Below are positions 1 through 8,410 of a stretch of 8,875 nucleotides of DNA, piece by piece; the first letter of the stretch is position 1; each line of letters starts with the position of its first letter. The DNA is from Bacteroidota bacterium (lineage in GTDB: Bacteria; Bacteroidota; Bacteroidia; Bacteroidales; B39-G9). The notes below the pieces were generated by a model. That model was not told where the DNA came from, made no database searches, and saw nothing but the letters and a program-made list of their open reading frames with translations. The position numbers and the translations under genes are program-made. The DNA lies in contig QMPG01000117.1 in assembly GCA_003648455.1 (NCBI GenBank), forward strand, positions 1-8,875, read 5' to 3'.

Positions 1-42
1 GAAGAAGCTACCGAAGAAGCTACTGAAGAAAAAGCTGAATAG
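1..42 (+). CDS. C-terminal end of an unidentified protein with an acidic Glu/Ala tail (partial)
   Basis: Reading from base 1 in frame 1 gives EEATEEATEEKAE and a TAG stop at 40-42, followed at once by an in-frame TGA (43-45). The tail contains a twofold 12-bp repeat (1-12 and 13-24, one mismatch) encoding EEAT twice. A strong terminator follows 25 bp after the stop, which supports a real gene end. Acidic Ala/Glu-rich extensions of this kind are known at the C-termini of some Bacteroidota ribosomal proteins, S16 among them, but 13 residues of low complexity cannot identify the protein. The body of the gene lies outside the window. Confidence 0.6.
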   Translation, partial: EEATEEATEEKAE

Positions 43-67
43 TGAGGTATTAAATTATTTCATTATT

Positions 68-98
68 AAAAAGCAGGAGTTATTCCTGCTTTTTTTTT
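68..98 (+). terminator. Rho-independent terminator after the upstream gene
   Basis: The stem GCAGGA (73-78) pairs with TCCTGC (84-89) around a 5-nt loop, GTTAT. It is extended by A-T pairs from the preceding A run and followed by nine T residues (90-98). It lies 25 bp past the stop of the upstream gene. The A run on the left would give a weaker U tract on the opposite strand, but no converging gene is visible, so its role is to end the upstream transcript and isolate the next gene. Confidence 0.9.
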
Positions 99-159
99 AA
101 GAAAAATTTTAATTAATTTTAAATTGTTATTTATTAATAATTATAAATTATAGAATATC

Positions 160-735
160 ATGAACAGCTCTGAAATTTTTTCATACGTAATATTGCCTTT
201 ATTGATATTTTTTGCTAGAATTTGCGATGTTACAATAGGTACATTAAGAATTATTTTAGTATCGAAAGGTCAAAAATTTATAGCCCCTTTATTGGGTTTC
301 TTTGAGGTTTTGATATGGATTATTGCAATTAGCAAAATTATGGAAAATCTCGATAATGTTGCTTGTTATATTGGTTATGCTGCCGGATTTGCTACTGGAA
401 ATTATGTAGGCATGCTTGTTGAAGAAAAACTCGCAATGGGAGTGATGATTATTCGAGTTATTACACAAAAATCAGCAAGTGACTTAATCGAGAATCTTAC
501 AATCTCCGGTTATGGTATTACAAATATTGAAGCAGAAGGAAGCAAAGGAAATGTAAATGTTATTTATACAATTATTCAACGACAAGATTTACATGATGTT
601 GTGGCAATAATTAATAAATTTAATCCAAAAGCTTTCTATACTATTGAAGATGTTAAATTTGCAAGTAGAGAAATTCATAAACGTTACAATAAAAAAATCC
701 TTCACAATTTGAAATTCTGGAAAAAAGGTAAATGA
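160..735 (+). CDS. UPF0316 family membrane protein (DUF5698 + DUF2179)
   Basis: This 191-residue protein has three hydrophobic segments at about residues 8-28, 40-60 and 66-86, then a soluble domain at about 95-168. The N-terminal membrane part carries the family's pattern: ARICDVTIGTLRII (19-32), FEVLIWIIAISKI (48-60) and GFATGNYVGMLVEEKLAMG (76-94). The C-terminal part matches the small alpha/beta DUF2179 fold, also found at the end of YitT-type proteins. Length and layout are normal for UPF0316. It is an inner-membrane protein whose biochemical role is not established. The ATG at 160 precedes the first hydrophobic segment directly, and no Shine-Dalgarno sequence is visible, as is usual in Bacteroidota. 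The upstream terminator and 62-bp AT-rich leader suggest its own promoter. The family call is firm; no function is claimed. Confidence 0.9.
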   Translation: MNSSEIFSYVILPLLIFFARICDVTIGTLRIILVSKGQKFIAPLLGFFEVLIWIIAISKIMENLDNVACYIGYAAGFATGNYVGMLVEEKLAMGVMIIRVITQKSASDLIENLTISGYGITNIEAEGSKGNVNVIYTIIQRQDLHDVVAIINKFNPKAFYTIEDVKFASREIHKRYNKKILHNLKFWKKGK

Positions 736-814
736 TATAAATAATTTTTTCTAAACATCTATTTCTTATATATATAAATCTATATATCATTAAAAAAACA
801 ACTAAAAAATAATA

Positions 815-2062
815 ATGAAAGCAGAAATTGTTTCAATAGGCGATGAAATATTAATTGGTCAAATTTTAAACACAAATTCTCAATGGATAGCACAACAATT
901 AAATTTAATCGGAATAAATGTTTGTCAAATTAGCACAATATCAGACAATAAAAATCATATATTAAAAGCATTAGATGAAGCAGGTAAAAGAGCAAGCATA
1001 ATTTTAATTACAGGCGGATTAGGACCAACTAAAGATGATGTTACAAAAAACGCCTTGTGTGAATATTTTGGCACAAAACTTATTTTTAATAAAGAAGTAT
1101 ATAAAAATATTGAACGTTTTATTTCAAAACGCGATATGGGAATGAATCATTTAAACAAAGAACAAGCAGAGGTACCTGAAAATTGCAAAATAATAAATAA
1201 CAAATATGGTACTGCTGCAGGAATGTGGTTTGAAAAAAACAATACTGTTTATGTTTCTATGCCCGGAGTTCCTTTTGAGATGACTTCAATGATGAAGGAA
1301 GAAATTATCCCTCTAATTAAGAATAAATTCAATACACCCATAATAATACATAAAACAGTATTAACGCAAGGCTACCCTGAATCTGAACTTGCTGAGAAAT
1401 TAAGTGATTGGGAAGATAATTTACCAAAAAATATGAGTTTGGCGTATTTGCCTTCGCCGGAAAATTTAAAATTAAGATTATCCATCAAAGGTGAAAATTC
1501 CGAATTGCTAACAAAAAAAATTGATGAAGAGGTAGATAAGTTAAAGAAACTAATAAATCCATATATTTTTGGATATAATAAAGAAACACTTCAGGAAGTT
1601 GTAGGTAAGTTGTTGATTTTAAATAATAAAACTCTTGCATCAGCAGAGAGTTGTACCGGCGGAAATATAGCTCAATTAATAACATCTGTTTCCGGCAGTT
1701 CAAAATATTTTTTAGGTTCTGTTGTTGCTTACTCAAATAATATTAAAACATCAATTTTAAATGTTAAAAACCACAGTCTTGAGCAATATGGTGCTGTTAG
1801 TAAGCAGGTTGTAAGCGAAATGGCAAAAGGAATAATAAATTTGTTTCATTCAGATTATGCAATTGCAACATCGGGAATTGCAGGACCAACAGGAGGAACC
1901 GAAGAAAAACCTGTTGGAACAACCTGGATAGCAGTTGCATCAAAAGACCAAATTATTGCTAAAAAATTTCTTTTTGGTGATAATCGAGAAAGAAACATCA
2001 TACGAGCATCAGCAACAGCTTTAAATATGCTACGTAAATTAATTTTGTCAGAAAATAAATAA
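815..2062 (+). CDS. cinA: CinA family nicotinamide-nucleotide amidohydrolase
   Basis: At 415 residues this is a full-length two-domain CinA. The N-terminal MoaB/MogA-like (COG1058) domain covers about 1-170, with SIGDEILIGQILNTNS (7-22) and the nucleotide-binding signature TGGLGPTKDD (66-75). A linker region precedes the C-terminal PncC-type amidohydrolase domain (about 258-412), which carries SAESCTGG (276-283), the FLGSVVAYSN segment (299-308), YGAVSKQVV (325-333) and TSGIAGPTGGTEEKPVGT (352-369). In characterised members the C-terminal domain deamidates nicotinamide mononucleotide to nicotinate mononucleotide, recycling the pyridine ring for NAD synthesis, and the N-terminal domain has ADP-ribose pyrophosphatase activity in some. 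It is cytoplasmic. The competence link in the name comes from Gram-positive bacteria, and nothing here suggests competence genes. The 79-bp AT-rich gap upstream shows no convincing promoter. All key motifs look intact. Confidence 0.95.
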   Translation: MKAEIVSIGDEILIGQILNTNSQWIAQQLNLIGINVCQISTISDNKNHILKALDEAGKRASIILITGGLGPTKDDVTKNALCEYFGTKLIFNKEVYKNIERFISKRDMGMNHLNKEQAEVPENCKIINNKYGTAAGMWFEKNNTVYVSMPGVPFEMTSMMKEEIIPLIKNKFNTPIIIHKTVLTQGYPESELAEKLSDWEDNLPKNMSLAYLPSPENLKLRLSIKGENSELLTKKIDEEVDKLKKLINPYIFGYNKETLQEVVGKLLILNNKTLASAESCTGGNIAQLITSVSGSSKYFLGSVVAYSNNIKTSILNVKNHSLEQYGAVSKQVVSEMAKGIINLFHSDYAIATSGIAGPTGGTEEKPVGTTWIAVASKDQIIAKKFLFGDNRERNIIRASATALNMLRKLILSENK

Positions 2063-2139
2063 ATACAATTTTTTATTGAATTAACATTTATAATATAGTT
2101 ATCATTTTTATTATTTAGTTAATAAGTTATCTTTAGAGA

Positions 2140-2844
2140 ATGAAACTCGGAATTAAAATAAGTATCTTAATATTGCTAATTTTTAGACTAAATCTGAATT
2201 CTCAAAATAATAATTGTGCAAAAAAAATATTTGAGTTAAATCCGGCTTTAATTAACGGTAAAATATACTCATTTTCACCTCCCAAGGACATGAAAGGAAG
2301 TCCTTATTTGTTTACAAATAATAAAGAAAATATTTTTTTTAATGGTAATATAACTATTCAGGATATTTGCTATAAAAATTTATCTATTAATTATGATATA
2401 TATAACCAAAAATTATTGCTAAAATTCCCTTTTATTGATTTTGGAGAAAAAATAATTGAAATTTCAGAAGCATGGTTACAATATTTTCATATTAATGGTA
2501 AAAAATTTATATTAGAAAAAGATGATAATAATTTTAATAAAATATATCAAATAATTGGAGAAAAGAACCTGAAGTTTTATTATTACTGGTATAATCGCAT
2601 AGAAATGAGAAGCAACTTAGATGGTTACACTTATTACTTTTCATCTCCACAGAAAAAAATGTATTTAAAAAAAGCAGAATTAATATTACAATTTAAAAAT
2701 AACAGAACATTAATTAAGCTTTTTGACTTTGACAATGAACAATCGAAAAAAATAAAAACATATTTAAAAAAAAATCAATTAAAAGTAAAAAAAGCTAGTG
2801 ATGATGAGATGCTTAAATTGATTAATTTTTGTAACACACTATAA
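2140..2844 (+). CDS. Secreted protein of unknown function, first gene of the receptor operon
   Basis: This 234-residue protein begins with a basic and hydrophobic segment, MKLGIKISILILLIFRLNLN, typical of a Sec signal peptide, with likely cleavage near SQ (21-22). There is no lipobox, so it is probably periplasmic or associated with the outer membrane. I cannot name a family. Visible features are GSPYLF (53-58), NYDIYNQKLLLKF (84-96), an aromatic patch FYYYWYNRIEM (146-156), and a lysine-rich C-terminal part (about 201-220) with IKTYLKKNQLKVKKAS. The mixed beta-rich pattern (a short GxPYL segment, then a YDIYN-LLL strand) resembles a recurrent type of uncharacterised Bacteroidota envelope protein. 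The stop codon lies 4 bp before the ATG of the TonB-dependent receptor, so the two are probably co-transcribed and may act together. The 77-bp gap upstream contains no terminator and only weak promoter resemblance. Confidence 0.8.
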   Translation: MKLGIKISILILLIFRLNLNSQNNNCAKKIFELNPALINGKIYSFSPPKDMKGSPYLFTNNKENIFFNGNITIQDICYKNLSINYDIYNQKLLLKFPFIDFGEKIIEISEAWLQYFHINGKKFILEKDDNNFNKIYQIIGEKNLKFYYYWYNRIEMRSNLDGYTYYFSSPQKKMYLKKAELILQFKNNRTLIKLFDFDNEQSKKIKTYLKKNQLKVKKASDDEMLKLINFCNTL

Positions 2845-2848
2845 TTTG

Positions 2849-5596
2849 ATGCTTAAATTTATTTTACTTATTAATCTGATTTTTGTTGGGAATATACCTG
2901 AAAAAGGGAATCCAAACCAAATAATATCTTGTCATTATTCTAATGTACAATTTGTTGATTTTTGTGATGAAATAGAAACTAAAACAGGTATTAATATTTA
3001 TTACAAAAAAGAATGGGTTAATAATATTGTAGTTAATATCGAAAAAGACAGCATTACAATTACATCTGCTTTAAATATTGTTTTAAAATCTACAGATTTA
3101 AAGGCTTATAATTGGCATAATAGTGTTGTTATTACTAAAGGTCAAGAACTGATTGACAGCTTACCTCAATACACTTATGCTGATAAAAAAGAAGAACTTA
3201 CAATAAAAGAAGATAAAAATGAATTTATAAAAACAAAAAGTGCAAATGTTTTAACAGAGATTGTTATAGGAAACAAAAAGAATCGAGTAAATAATATTAA
3301 ACAACGAGTTCGCTTCAAGACCATCGATTTAAAATCAAAAGAAAATTTATTTGGTGCTACATTGTATATAAAAGATCTTAAGACAGGAACTGTTTCAAAT
3401 CAGAAAGGAATTATGGAAATTTTTCTATCTCCAGGTTCTTACTCTGCTGATTTTGAATTTTTAGGATATAATAAAAAGACTTGCAAGCTAAAAATTTATT
3501 CAAGTGGTATTTCTACAATTAAAATGGAAAAGTCTGAATTTGAACTCGGAGAAATAAACATATTTGCTGATAAATTAATTGAGAGAAAGCCCGGTGTAGA
3601 AAAAATTAGAGCTAAAGTAATAAAACAATTGCCAACAATGATAGGAGAAGTAGATGTTTTAAAAGTATCCGAAATGCTTCCCGGAATTGTAAGTGTTGGA
3701 GAAGGTTCATCAGGAGTTAATATTAGAGGAGGGGGTTCTGATCAAAATGCTTTTTATATTAATAAAATTCCCATATTTAATACTTCTCACTTATTTGGCT
3801 TCTCATCGGCTTTTAACCCTGATATTATTAATGATTTTTCAATTTATAAAGGATATATACCTCTTCAATATGGAGGACGTTTATCTTCAGTTTTCGATAT
3901 TAATACTCGACCCGGAAATAAAAATCATTTTACAGCTCATGGAGGAATAAGTCCAATAGCTGCAAATCTTGTTCTTGAAGCACCAATAATAAAAAATGTT
4001 TCATCATTCATAATAAGTGGTCGTTCATCTTATTCCGACTGGTTGCTTTCTCAAATTAGAAACCCTGATATCTCTCAAAGCCACACAAATTTTTATGATT
4101 TTTCAGCAGGCATTAACTATAATTTCAAAAAGACAAAATTTTCAAGCTTTTATTATAAAAGTAACGATTACTTTTCTTTTTCTGATATTGCAAAATATGA
4201 ATATTCTAACGATGGACTTTCTGTAAATATTAATCATAGTTTCTCAAAAAATATTAATGCTGTTTTTAGCATAGCAGGGTCGGTATATCGTTTTAGTACA
4301 GTTGATAATACTGAATTACATACAGCTTATAAGCATAATTATTATATAAATCAAAATTCATTTACTGCTGATTTTTCTCATAAACTGGGAGAAAAGCAAA
4401 CATTAAATTATGGTACTAATCTAAATTATTTTGGACTTGATAGAGGTCTTGTATCTCCTTATGGAATTTTATCGAATCGAGAAGAGGTAAATCTTGGAAA
4501 AGAATATGGAATTGAAAACGCTGTTTATTTCTCAGATATTTTTCAAGCTACAAAATGGCTAGAAATAAATGTAGGTTTTAGATATTCTCTTTATACCCCA
4601 ATGGGACCTAAAAAAATATATACATATAGAGATAATGAAGAAAAAACACAAGAAGCTATTATTGATTCATTAGAATTTGGGAAATCTGAAGTCATTAATT
4701 GGAATTCGTTTCCTGAAATCCGTTCGGCTATAAATATCAAAACAGATAAAAACGGAGCCATAAAGATTGCATTTAATCAAATGCACCAAAATTTATTTAT
4801 GCTTAACCCCACAATAGCAATTGCTCCAAACAGTCAATGGAAATTAGCCGATTATTATCTTAAACCTGCCAAAAGCAACCAGATTTCTCTTGGTATTTTT
4901 AGAAATTTCCCTAGATGGGATATTGAGAGTTCTACTGAAATATATTATTCACAGTCAAAAGAAATTACTGAATTTAAAGATGGTGCTAATTTCCAGAATA
5001 CAGCACTAGTCGAAACCTCTGTATTGCAAGGCAAACAACATGCTTATGGAATAGAATTAATGTTCAAAATGCAAGGAAAACGACTTGACGGTTGGATGAC
5101 ATACACTTATTCACGATCTCTAATCCAAGTTACCGGAGAACAAGATTGGGAAAAAATTAATAAGGGTGAAATCTATCCTGCTAACTACGACATACCAAAC
5201 TCTTTTAATGCTGTTCTTAACTATAAAATAAAAAAAAGAATTAAGGCTTCTGCTGTCGTAACTTATCAAACAGGTAAACCTGTAACTCTACCAATAGCAA
5301 GTTATTTTATTGATGCCAATTCCTATATCGATTATTCAAAAAGAAATGCTTATCGAATTCCAAATTATTTCAGAATAGACTTATCATTAAATATTGAAGG
5401 TAATCTAAAAAGAAATAAATTCATACATAGTTCTTGGGTATTTGGAATTTATAATGTAACAGGAAGAGATAATGCATATTCTGTATTTTTTCTGAATAAA
5501 AAAGGAAGTTTAAAAAGTTATAAATATTCAGTAATAAGCGTGCCAATCTTTACGGCAACTTGGGTATTTAAATTAGGAAATTATGAATCGAAATAA
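2849..5596 (+). CDS. TonB-dependent outer-membrane receptor with STN and carboxypeptidase-regulatory-like domains
   Basis: I start at the ATG at 2849 rather than the TTG three bases earlier, giving 915 residues. A short hydrophobic signal peptide covers about 1-16. Next comes an STN-like domain (about 23-98, as in FecA-type transducers), a charged linker with a TonB-box-like LTEIVIG (135-141), a carboxypeptidase-regulatory-like beta-sandwich (about 155-228), and a plug (about 253-358) with VNIRGGGSDQNAFYINKIPI and QYGGRLSSVFDI. The remainder to about 912 is rich in alternating aromatic strands, as in a 22-strand barrel, and ends in the strand FTATWVFKLG. Such receptors use TonB-ExbBD energy to import a bound ligand. 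The ligand is not predictable here. The following DUF4249 gene overlaps it by 14 bp, a pairing commonly seen in Bacteroidota. It is not a canonical SusC, because no SusD is adjacent. The reading frame is intact throughout. Confidence 0.93.
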   Translation: MLKFILLINLIFVGNIPEKGNPNQIISCHYSNVQFVDFCDEIETKTGINIYYKKEWVNNIVVNIEKDSITITSALNIVLKSTDLKAYNWHNSVVITKGQELIDSLPQYTYADKKEELTIKEDKNEFIKTKSANVLTEIVIGNKKNRVNNIKQRVRFKTIDLKSKENLFGATLYIKDLKTGTVSNQKGIMEIFLSPGSYSADFEFLGYNKKTCKLKIYSSGISTIKMEKSEFELGEINIFADKLIERKPGVEKIRAKVIKQLPTMIGEVDVLKVSEMLPGIVSVGEGSSGVNIRGGGSDQNAFYINKIPIFNTSHLFGFSSAFNPDIINDFSIYKGYIPLQYGGRLSSVFDINTRPGNKNHFTAHGGISPIAANLVLEAPIIKNVSSFIISGRSSYSDWLLSQIRNPDISQSHTNFYDFSAGINYNFKKTKFSSFYYKSNDYFSFSDIAKYEYSNDGLSVNINHSFSKNINAVFSIAGSVYRFSTVDNTELHTAYKHNYYINQNSFTADFSHKLGEKQTLNYGTNLNYFGLDRGLVSPYGILSNREEVNLGKEYGIENAVYFSDIFQATKWLEINVGFRYSLYTPMGPKKIYTYRDNEEKTQEAIIDSLEFGKSEVINWNSFPEIRSAINIKTDKNGAIKIAFNQMHQNLFMLNPTIAIAPNSQWKLADYYLKPAKSNQISLGIFRNFPRWDIESSTEIYYSQSKEITEFKDGANFQNTALVETSVLQGKQHAYGIELMFKMQGKRLDGWMTYTYSRSLIQVTGEQDWEKINKGEIYPANYDIPNSFNAVLNYKIKKRIKASAVVTYQTGKPVTLPIASYFIDANSYIDYSKRNAYRIPNYFRIDLSLNIEGNLKRNKFIHSSWVFGIYNVTGRDNAYSVFFLNKKGSLKSYKYSVISVPIFTATWVFKLGNYESK

Positions 5597-6728
5597 ATAC
5601 ATACTAATTATTATAATATGTGCACTATTTTCTGCATGTATTGAAACATATGAACCAGAAATAGTTCCAAATGATTTTTCTAATTATGTTGTGTCTGGTC
5701 GTGTAACAAGTGAAGAAGGTTATCAATATATTTCAGTTTCAAAAACTACTCCTTTAAACACTTTTGATGAAGACCCTGTTAGTAATTGTACGGTAACTAT
5801 TCTTGATGAAAATTCAAATGCATTTCATTGTGAAGAATATGAAAAAGGTAAATACAGAGTATGGATGAGCAAAAGTGATCTTGTTGTTGGGAGACTATAC
5901 ATGCTTAATATTGAAACAAATGAAGGCGACATACTTATTTCTGATTATGTTGAAATGCAACCGGTAGGAGATATTGATGCGGTTTATTATCAGCGAGAAG
6001 ATGTCCCAAGACTAATGACAAGAATTCCTGATACGACCATAGGTATTCAATTTTATATCGATCTGCATGGAGATAAGCTAGATAGTAAATTTTATAAAAT
6101 TGAACTAACAGAAACCTGGGAATATCATGTTGAACAACCCATGAGGATAATGTATGATGGAATAACAATACATTATTACGATCCTCCAGATTCCTCAAAA
6201 ATGGTTTGTTGGCGAACCATTAATATTAGCGATTTATTTTTAGTCTCAACTGAATATTTAAGTAATAATGAATATAAAATGGAACCTCTCAACTATGTTA
6301 GTAATAAAACTCAAAGGCTCAAATATTTATATAGTTTAAATGTTAAACAATTCTCATTAAGTAAAGAAGCATATACATATTGGAAACATTTACAAAAAAA
6401 CAGTTCGCAAAATGGAGGATTGTATGTAAGCCAGCCTATTAAAATCCAAGGTAATATTTACAATCTTGATAAACCGGAGCAATCAGTATTAGGTATGTTT
6501 TATGCAAGCGATGTTATTACAAAAAGAATTTTTGTTAAAGATGTAGAAGATTTGGATATTGATGCTCCAAAATGTCAAACCGTATGGCTAAAATGGGGCA
6601 TTCATAGTATCACAAAAAATGATATACCTGCATATTTATCACCATCTTTTGGTTTGCTAACATTACCTTGTGTAGATTGTCCCAGAATGGGAGGAACAAC
6701 AACTAAACCTGATTTTTGGCCATATTAA
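5583..6728 (+). CDS. DUF4249 domain-containing lipoprotein, partner of the TonB-dependent receptor
   Basis: This 381-residue protein starts with MNRNKYILIIIICALFSAC. The lipobox-like LFSAC places the lipidated cysteine at residue 19, followed by acidic residues (IETYEPE), compatible with surface or outer-membrane lipoproteins of Bacteroidota. The N-terminal region YVVSGRVTSEEGYQYISVSK (35-54) and the following strands look like a beta-sandwich. The C-terminus has the DUF4249 signature CVDCPRMGGTTTKPDFWPY (363-381), with a CxxC pair and the terminal KPDFW. DUF4249 proteins are typically encoded beside TonB-dependent receptors. Their function is not established; a surface ligand-capture role like that of SusD is an inference. 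The ATG lies inside the receptor's last codons, a 14-bp overlap that suggests translational coupling. Length is normal for the family and no key segment seems missing. Confidence 0.93.
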   Translation: MNRNKYILIIIICALFSACIETYEPEIVPNDFSNYVVSGRVTSEEGYQYISVSKTTPLNTFDEDPVSNCTVTILDENSNAFHCEEYEKGKYRVWMSKSDLVVGRLYMLNIETNEGDILISDYVEMQPVGDIDAVYYQREDVPRLMTRIPDTTIGIQFYIDLHGDKLDSKFYKIELTETWEYHVEQPMRIMYDGITIHYYDPPDSSKMVCWRTINISDLFLVSTEYLSNNEYKMEPLNYVSNKTQRLKYLYSLNVKQFSLSKEAYTYWKHLQKNSSQNGGLYVSQPIKIQGNIYNLDKPEQSVLGMFYASDVITKRIFVKDVEDLDIDAPKCQTVWLKWGIHSITKNDIPAYLSPSFGLLTLPCVDCPRMGGTTTKPDFWPY

Positions 6729-6730
6729 TT

Positions 6731-8410
6731 ATGAAAAATATATATTTTAAATATTGCTTATTGTTAATTTTGATATCTGTGTCAAATAACTATTTTGCTA
6801 TTGCGCAAAATCAATTAGACGAAACTGCATTAGAAAAAATTAACTTATTTACTGATAGAAATTTATATATTACAGGTGAATATATTAATTTTTCTGCTAT
6901 TATTCATTCTACTGACAGTGGTTTAATTCAAAAAAGCAAAGTCATTTATGTTGATGTTATTTCTGATGGAAATAGAATAATTTGCCAAAATAAAGTCTTA
7001 ATTCATGAAAATAAGATAAATGGTTCTATTTTAATTCCTGATAAATGCATTACCGGATATTATTATTTAAGGGCATATACTAAATTAATGCGTAATTATG
7101 GACACTCAAATTTTGCATATGTGCTTTTAAAAATAATCAATCATAAAAAGAAAAATTTTCTTCACACAAAAAATATTTTTGAGCAAGCAATAGATTCTAA
7201 TCAATCTATAATACCTGAAACAGAAAATCAAATCTTATTAAATATAAATAAAAAAGTATACAAATATAGAGATACAATTCATTTATCTATTAAAAATTAT
7301 GAAGAAGTAAAGAAACTTAATCTGGTTTGTATTTCAGTTGTGCCAAAATTCTCTTTAAACAATTCAATAGTAAGAGTGCCAAGTTTTCATAATCCCTCTC
7401 AAATAAAATATAAAGCCGAAACAGAAGGTATTTCAATTAGTGGTCAATTAATTGATAAAAATACCAGTAAACCTCTAATTTACAATGGAGTATATCTTAG
7501 CCAGGTAGCTGATAAAAACATGATTCCTAGTCACACAGATTCAATAGGAAGATTTAATTTTTGTTTACGCAATCAATATGGCAAAAAAAATATTGTTTTC
7601 ACTTCAGAAGTTAAGAATAGTGAAACAGAACCTGTTTTTTTGATAGATAATGATTTTGAAAAAGTTCCTGAAGATATTTCATTTCCAATTTTTAAACTGA
7701 CAAAACAAGAACGGGAAACAGCATATACAATGGCTGTAAATCAACAATTAAAAAATATTTATTATTCTAAACTTTCATTTAAAAAGGACTCGGCAATTAC
7801 CCAAGCTGCATTTTACTCAAAACCGGACCGTATTGTAAATTTCAATGATTATATATCATTAAACTCTATGTCAGATTATTTTACCGAAATTGACTTACCG
7901 GTTAAAATAATAAAGAAAAACAAAAAGCGTGAGTTTCAGGTTAAAGGTACACAAGCTGAATTATTTATTTATAAGCCATTATTATTGCTCGATTGGGTTG
8001 TTATTCAAGATGCAGAAGATATATTAGCTTTATCTCCTCAATCTATCTCATCGATTGAAATAATTAATTCTGCTTATTTAAGGGGGGAGTTTATTTTTGG
8101 AGGAATTATTAATTTTATTTCAAAAAATAACGATTTTGCCGGTATTGATTTTCATTCATCAACTATTGCTATTGATTATGATTTTTTCTCAAATTTAAAT
8201 AATAAAGATATTATTCAAAGCAAAGAAAAAACCATTCCTGATGTGAGGAATACTTTATTTTGGAAATGTTTCTCAGGCAACCATAAACAAACAAAAACTA
8301 AATTTGATATAATTGCCGGCGATACACCTGAAACCTATACTATTATTTTAAAAGGTATTGATAAAAATGGAAATGAAATCAAATCAAAAACTGAGTTTGA
8401 AGTAAAATAA
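6731..8410 (+). CDS. Secreted macroglobulin-like protein with carboxypeptidase-regulatory-like and TonB-plug-like domains, no barrel
   Basis: I choose the ATG at 6731, 2 bp after the previous stop, because it opens directly onto the signal peptide MKNIYFKYCLLLILISVSNN (cleavage near AIAQ, 23-26); the TTG at 6716 would add five residues. The product has 559 residues. A macroglobulin MG2-like domain (about 34-135) shows INLFTDRNLYITGEYINFSA and GYYYLRAYTKLMRNYG. A second beta-sandwich region follows (about 167-215). A carboxypeptidase-regulatory-like segment starts at ISGQLIDKNTSKPL (235-248). At about 417-465, LLLDWVVIQDAEDILALSPQ and SIEIINSAYLRGEFIFGGI resemble the end of a TonB plug. The tail has PDVRNTLFW (503-511), like the end of related Bacteroidota macroglobulin-like proteins. 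No beta-barrel follows, so it cannot itself be a transporter. As the last gene of the operon, it probably works in the periplasm or at the outer membrane with the receptor. Domain calls come from reading the sequence only. Confidence 0.8.
   Translation: MKNIYFKYCLLLILISVSNNYFAIAQNQLDETALEKINLFTDRNLYITGEYINFSAIIHSTDSGLIQKSKVIYVDVISDGNRIICQNKVLIHENKINGSILIPDKCITGYYYLRAYTKLMRNYGHSNFAYVLLKIINHKKKNFLHTKNIFEQAIDSNQSIIPETENQILLNINKKVYKYRDTIHLSIKNYEEVKKLNLVCISVVPKFSLNNSIVRVPSFHNPSQIKYKAETEGISISGQLIDKNTSKPLIYNGVYLSQVADKNMIPSHTDSIGRFNFCLRNQYGKKNIVFTSEVKNSETEPVFLIDNDFEKVPEDISFPIFKLTKQERETAYTMAVNQQLKNIYYSKLSFKKDSAITQAAFYSKPDRIVNFNDYISLNSMSDYFTEIDLPVKIIKKNKKREFQVKGTQAELFIYKPLLLLDWVVIQDAEDILALSPQSISSIEIINSAYLRGEFIFGGIINFISKNNDFAGIDFHSSTIAIDYDFFSNLNNKDIIQSKEKTIPDVRNTLFWKCFSGNHKQTKTKFDIIAGDTPETYTIILKGIDKNGNEIKSKTEFEVK

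Noticed and set aside
766..789. AT-only inverted repeat before cinA as a regulatory hairpin
   Set aside because: TATATA runs pair trivially in such AT-rich DNA, and the stem would be too weak to argue for function.
1485..1736. 83-codon open frame on the - strand inside cinA
   Set aside because: It lies fully within a well-conserved CinA region, shows no recognisable domain, and its composition is that of a shadow frame in AT-rich DNA.
2076..2135. Bacteroidota-type promoter (TTG and TAnnTTTG) upstream of the operon
   Set aside because: TTG at 2076-2078 and TATCTTTA at 2128-2135 are wrongly spaced, and the latter would start transcription at the ATG itself. Other matches in this AT-rich gap are no better than chance.
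3693..4226. Two short + strand open frames inside the TonB receptor
   Set aside because: They lie in another frame of the plug and early-barrel region, whose receptor reading is clear and uninterrupted. They show low-complexity hydrophobic translations only.
5935..6198. 87-codon open frame on the - strand inside the DUF4249 gene
   Set aside because: No domain and no export signal; it overlaps a confidently coding region.
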